From NCBI GenBank assembly GCA_900018345.1, contig FCNA01000143.1, forward strand, positions 1 through 58,575: a DNA stretch of 58,575 bases. The letters run 5' to 3'. The notes below the pieces were generated by a model, which had not been told where the DNA came from, made no database searches, and saw nothing but the letters and a program-made list of their open reading frames with translations. Shown one piece after another: positions 56,382 to 58,575 of this stretch. Origin of the DNA: Clostridiales bacterium CHKCI006. GTDB taxonomy: Bacteria > Bacillota_I > Bacilli_A > Erysipelotrichales > Coprobacillaceae. Every line of letters starts with the position of its first letter. The first letter of the stretch is position 1. A program made the translations under genes and the position numbers.

Positions 56382-57332
56382 ATGCCAGAACAGAAATTGC
56401 GTAGGATGCGCCAATGTCCAAAGTGTGGAAAGTTAAATCCTTTGAATCAGGCGACTTGCAGCGGTCAAGGTTGTCATGAGAATCTTGTGATCAGTGGTAT
56501 TCTGGTGGATGTCGATGAAAAGGGAAATATCTATCCGGTGAATATGGAAAATACCAATGCTCCTTTTGATATTGTTGTAGAGAGTGCCGAGGAGAAGATG
56601 CCTGAAACCGATCAGTCAATAGTTGAAAAGCCACTGCCTGAAAAAAAAGAAAAGCCTTCTTTAGAAGACAAAAAAGTGCCTACGCCGACTTCTAAAGAAC
56701 TCAAGCAGATGATGAAGGCACAAAAGAAAGAAGAAAAAAGAGCCCGTAAGGGCAAGCGTTCGACAGGACAGAAGCTTGCCAGAGGGGTACTTTGTTTATT
56801 GCTTATTGCTGGGATTGGTGTTGGAGGCTATTTTGCCTATGATTATTGGCAGGGTCAACAGGAAAAAGAGGATAGGACGACAGTTCGTTCGAATGATGAT
56901 GAAACAGAAGAAGACTCGGATACGCATGATGACAGAACCCAGCCCGAAGAAGTGAACAGTGAGGATGACACAGAAACCTGGACCGATGCAAATGGGACGA
57001 CCTATACGGGATCCAGGGTCAATGGGAAACTGGAAGGTAGTGGGAAAGCGGTCTATGCCGAAGGAGATACTTATGAAGGGGAGTTTGTAGGTGGTTATCG
57101 TCAAGGCAAAGGAGAGTATCATTGGGTTGATGGAGACAGATATGTTGGTTCCTGGGATAATGGTGTGATCAGCGGTTATGGCGTATACTGGTGGACTAGT
57201 GGTAACCGCTATGTTGGTTACTGGGAAAATAATATGAAAAATGGCATCGGTACCCTCTATTATGCGGACGGTACGATCGAGTATGGGCGTTGGCTGGATG
57301 ATGAGCTGGTTGAAGTGATGGAACAGGAATAA
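56382..57332 (+). CDS. Zinc-ribbon/TM protein with MORN repeats
   Basis: A 316-aa protein. The N-terminal ribbon RQCPKCGKLNPLNQATC, then GCHENL and VDVDEKGNIYP parallel the previous protein. A Lys/Glu-rich linker (~80-130), a TM at ~137-155 (VLCLLLIAGIGVGGYFAYDY), an acidic spacer (~165-200) and four or five MORN repeats follow (YEGEFVGGYRQGKGEYHWVD, YVGSWDNGVISGYGVYWW, YVGYWENNMKNGIGTLYY). MORN repeats usually bind lipids or proteins; here they are predicted outside. ATG 56382 follows AAGGTGAGGAG. Last gene of the operon, ended by a bidirectional terminator. Confidence 0.82.
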   Translation: MPEQKLRRMRQCPKCGKLNPLNQATCSGQGCHENLVISGILVDVDEKGNIYPVNMENTNAPFDIVVESAEEKMPETDQSIVEKPLPEKKEKPSLEDKKVPTPTSKELKQMMKAQKKEEKRARKGKRSTGQKLARGVLCLLLIAGIGVGGYFAYDYWQGQQEKEDRTTVRSNDDETEEDSDTHDDRTQPEEVNSEDDTETWTDANGTTYTGSRVNGKLEGSGKAVYAEGDTYEGEFVGGYRQGKGEYHWVDGDRYVGSWDNGVISGYGVYWWTSGNRYVGYWENNMKNGIGTLYYADGTIEYGRWLDDELVEVMEQE

Positions 57333-57359
57333 AAAAACGGAAATGATTCCGTTTTTTTT
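57331..57359. terminator. Bidirectional terminator ending the operon
   Basis: ACGGAA-ATGA-TTCCGT stem flanked by an A run and a T run. It serves the operon and the converging HAD gene. Confidence 0.92.
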
Positions 57360-58164
57360 AGAGAAAATGTTGTTCAATATAAGTGGCAACGCCATCTTCG
57401 GCATTGCTCAACGTAATGGCTTTGGCAACGGCTTTAGTGACTTCGTCACCATTTGCCATACAGATGCCTAGACCGCAGTCGCGTACCATTTCCATATCGT
57501 TTTGAGCGTCTCCGAAGACACAGACAGCATTCATATCAAAGCCATGCAGATTGCAGATATGTTGGATACCATGGCTCTTTGAGACTTCCGGATGCACGTA
57601 TTCAAACAGGTGGGGTGCAGAACGGAAGCAGCGATAATGTGGACTCTGGAAGGTCTTAGAGCGTTCAATGACCTGATCCATCCTGGCTGGATCAATAGCT
57701 ACCAGCAATTTGATATAGCTTTTGTTTTCAAAGAACGTCGCCAGATCCAAATGCTTTTTCGTAAAATAATTATGTGTGGCAATCCGGTCACCAATTTCGT
57801 CATCGCGGGTGCAGTACATGTCGCCACCGTCATAAACAATGAGATTGACATCCATATCCAGATAATGAGAAGCAATCTCCTTAAGATAGGCGCCATCGAG
57901 AGCATGCTGCAGTTCATGGAGATGGAGCTGATGGTCGATCAGCTCAGCTCCGTTAAAGCCCATCAGAATGTCACAGTCATCAGCAATCTGCCAGTCATGG
58001 ACGAGCTTTTGAACTCCGTGCAGACTGCGCCCGGTGGCAATCCCAAAGAGGATGCCTTTTTGTCTGACATCATGAATGGCTTTTCTGGTGCGTTCACTGA
58101 CGATTCCATCCGGGTTAAGCAGTGTGCCGTCTAAATCACATAAAATCATTTGAATGGCTTGCAT
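57358..58164 (-). CDS. Cof-type HAD family phosphatase
   Basis: A 268-aa HAD hydrolase. ILCDLDGTLLNPDG (motif I, nucleophile Asp near residue 10), FGIATGRSLHGV (motif II), EVSKSHGIQHIC (Lys motif) and VCVFGDAQNDMEMVRDC (motif IV), with a Cof-type cap between. Such enzymes dephosphorylate sugar or cofactor phosphates; substrate unknown. ATG 58164 is chosen because GAAGGAGG lies upstream; the 50-codon upstream extension is not protein-like. It shows no more than about 45% apparent likeness by eye to the HAD at 35097, so not a recent duplicate. Confidence 0.9.
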   Translation of the reverse strand: MQAIQMILCDLDGTLLNPDGIVSERTRKAIHDVRQKGILFGIATGRSLHGVQKLVHDWQIADDCDILMGFNGAELIDHQLHLHELQHALDGAYLKEIASHYLDMDVNLIVYDGGDMYCTRDDEIGDRIATHNYFTKKHLDLATFFENKSYIKLLVAIDPARMDQVIERSKTFQSPHYRCFRSAPHLFEYVHPEVSKSHGIQHICNLHGFDMNAVCVFGDAQNDMEMVRDCGLGICMANGDEVTKAVAKAITLSNAEDGVATYIEQHFL

Positions 58165-58575
58165 TTTCTTTTCCTCCTTCAATGCGTATTTGTTTATCCG
58201 TATTTGTTGCATCCGGTTTTGACATTTGGTGATCCCCGTTTGATGTTGTTTTGTCAAACCCTTTTTATATTTCAGAAGAGGGGCCATCGCTCTTTGTACC
58301 CAAAGCTTCATCAAACAGGTCCAGATGCGCCTGTTCCTGAGCGGTCTAGCTGACCTTTACTGTTTTCTCGTCTTTTGATGCAGTCATTGTTATAACTTCA
58401 TTATAACGGAAAAATGGTTGCCTGAATATAGCTAATTTCGTTATAATTGAGTAGTCTCGGAAACTCAGAACAAAAAAAGCATTCATCCTAGCCAAGGATG
58501 ATGAAAAAATGCTTAAACAGTCTAAAATCAGTGAAAGATGAAGTTGCTTTAGTAATCAGATACTTAAAATCCAAA
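58165..58575. other. Intergenic edge region with divergent promoter candidates
   Basis: No gene seen to the window end. On the minus strand TATAAT (58405-58400) may serve the HAD gene. On the plus strand TTGCCT (58418-58423) and TATAAT (58442-58447), 18 bp apart, could drive a gene beyond the window. A stem CATCCT-AGCCA-AGGATG (58484-58500) inside AAGCATT/AATGCTT arms may be a leader structure. Confidence 0.4.

Overview
The window looks like a chromosomal segment of a low-to-moderate GC, endospore-lineage Firmicute. Nearly every start has a strong AGGAGG-type ribosome binding site, promoters are sigma-A type and often extended -10 (TGnTATAAT), terminators are short GC hairpins with T runs, and the order spoIIE-tilS-hpt-ftsH is a classic Firmicutes core block. 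An Erysipelotrichia-type gut bacterium is my best guess from gene content (MupG/DUF871, DUF3842, DUF1836, CBS-type family II pyrophosphatase, Lsa-type ABC-F). That assignment is inference and I cannot name a genus.

Layout. 1-5.8 kb: a MarR regulator, two GNAT acetyltransferases, a hexuronate pair (SDR fructuronate reductase and glucuronate isomerase) with an esterase, and an AstE/AspA-type metallo-hydrolase. 6.2-13.2 kb: spoIIE, tilS, hpt, ftsH and a YjdF-like membrane protein. 13.2-20.2 kb: accessory genes, namely an AraC regulator, a lipoprotein esterase cut by an in-frame stop, DUF3842 plus an ECF S-component, a YgbA-type protein, a hemolysin III protein, and secreted or membrane proteins of unknown role. 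20.3-30.3 kb: sugar and cell-wall metabolism (GH1, MupG, GH78), a pyrF cut by an in-frame amber codon, a degenerate Ppx/HD protein with polyphosphate kinase, and threonine aldolase. 30.4-40.6 kb: two fused ABC ATPase-permease genes, DUF1836/HAD, an aldo/keto reductase, decayed HicA/HicB remnants and three membrane proteins. 40.6-47.2 kb: ZIP metal transporter, an ABC-F resistance gene behind a textbook ribosome-mediated attenuator, a YheO-like regulator with a CBS-regulated pyrophosphatase, an RpiR regulator and a PNPOx-like flavoprotein.

47.6-57.4 kb is the most unusual part: one tightly packed eight-gene operon. It encodes a dynamin-like large GTPase, a second TRAFAC-like P-loop GTPase, two unrecognised soluble proteins, a membrane von Willebrand A protein with an intact MIDAS, a Sel1-TM-subtilase fusion with a complete D/H/S triad, and two zinc-ribbon/TM proteins that share an N-terminal module but carry different outer domains (one YehR-like, one MORN repeats). 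The architecture suggests a cytoplasmic nucleotide-driven switch coupled through the membrane to an extracytoplasmic protease and adhesion module. It resembles computationally described GTPase/vWA/protease conflict or signalling systems, but I do not recognise this exact set.

Other strong signals: an unusually spaced (21 bp) spoIIE promoter flanked by Spo0A-box-like sequences; a shared AGTTAG-N6-CTAACT palindrome over the promoters of the ygbA-like and ZIP genes; twin AGGAA-loop hairpins in the ECF/DUF3842 leader; and two otherwise intact genes broken by single in-frame stops. All calls come from reading the sequence; no database search was possible.
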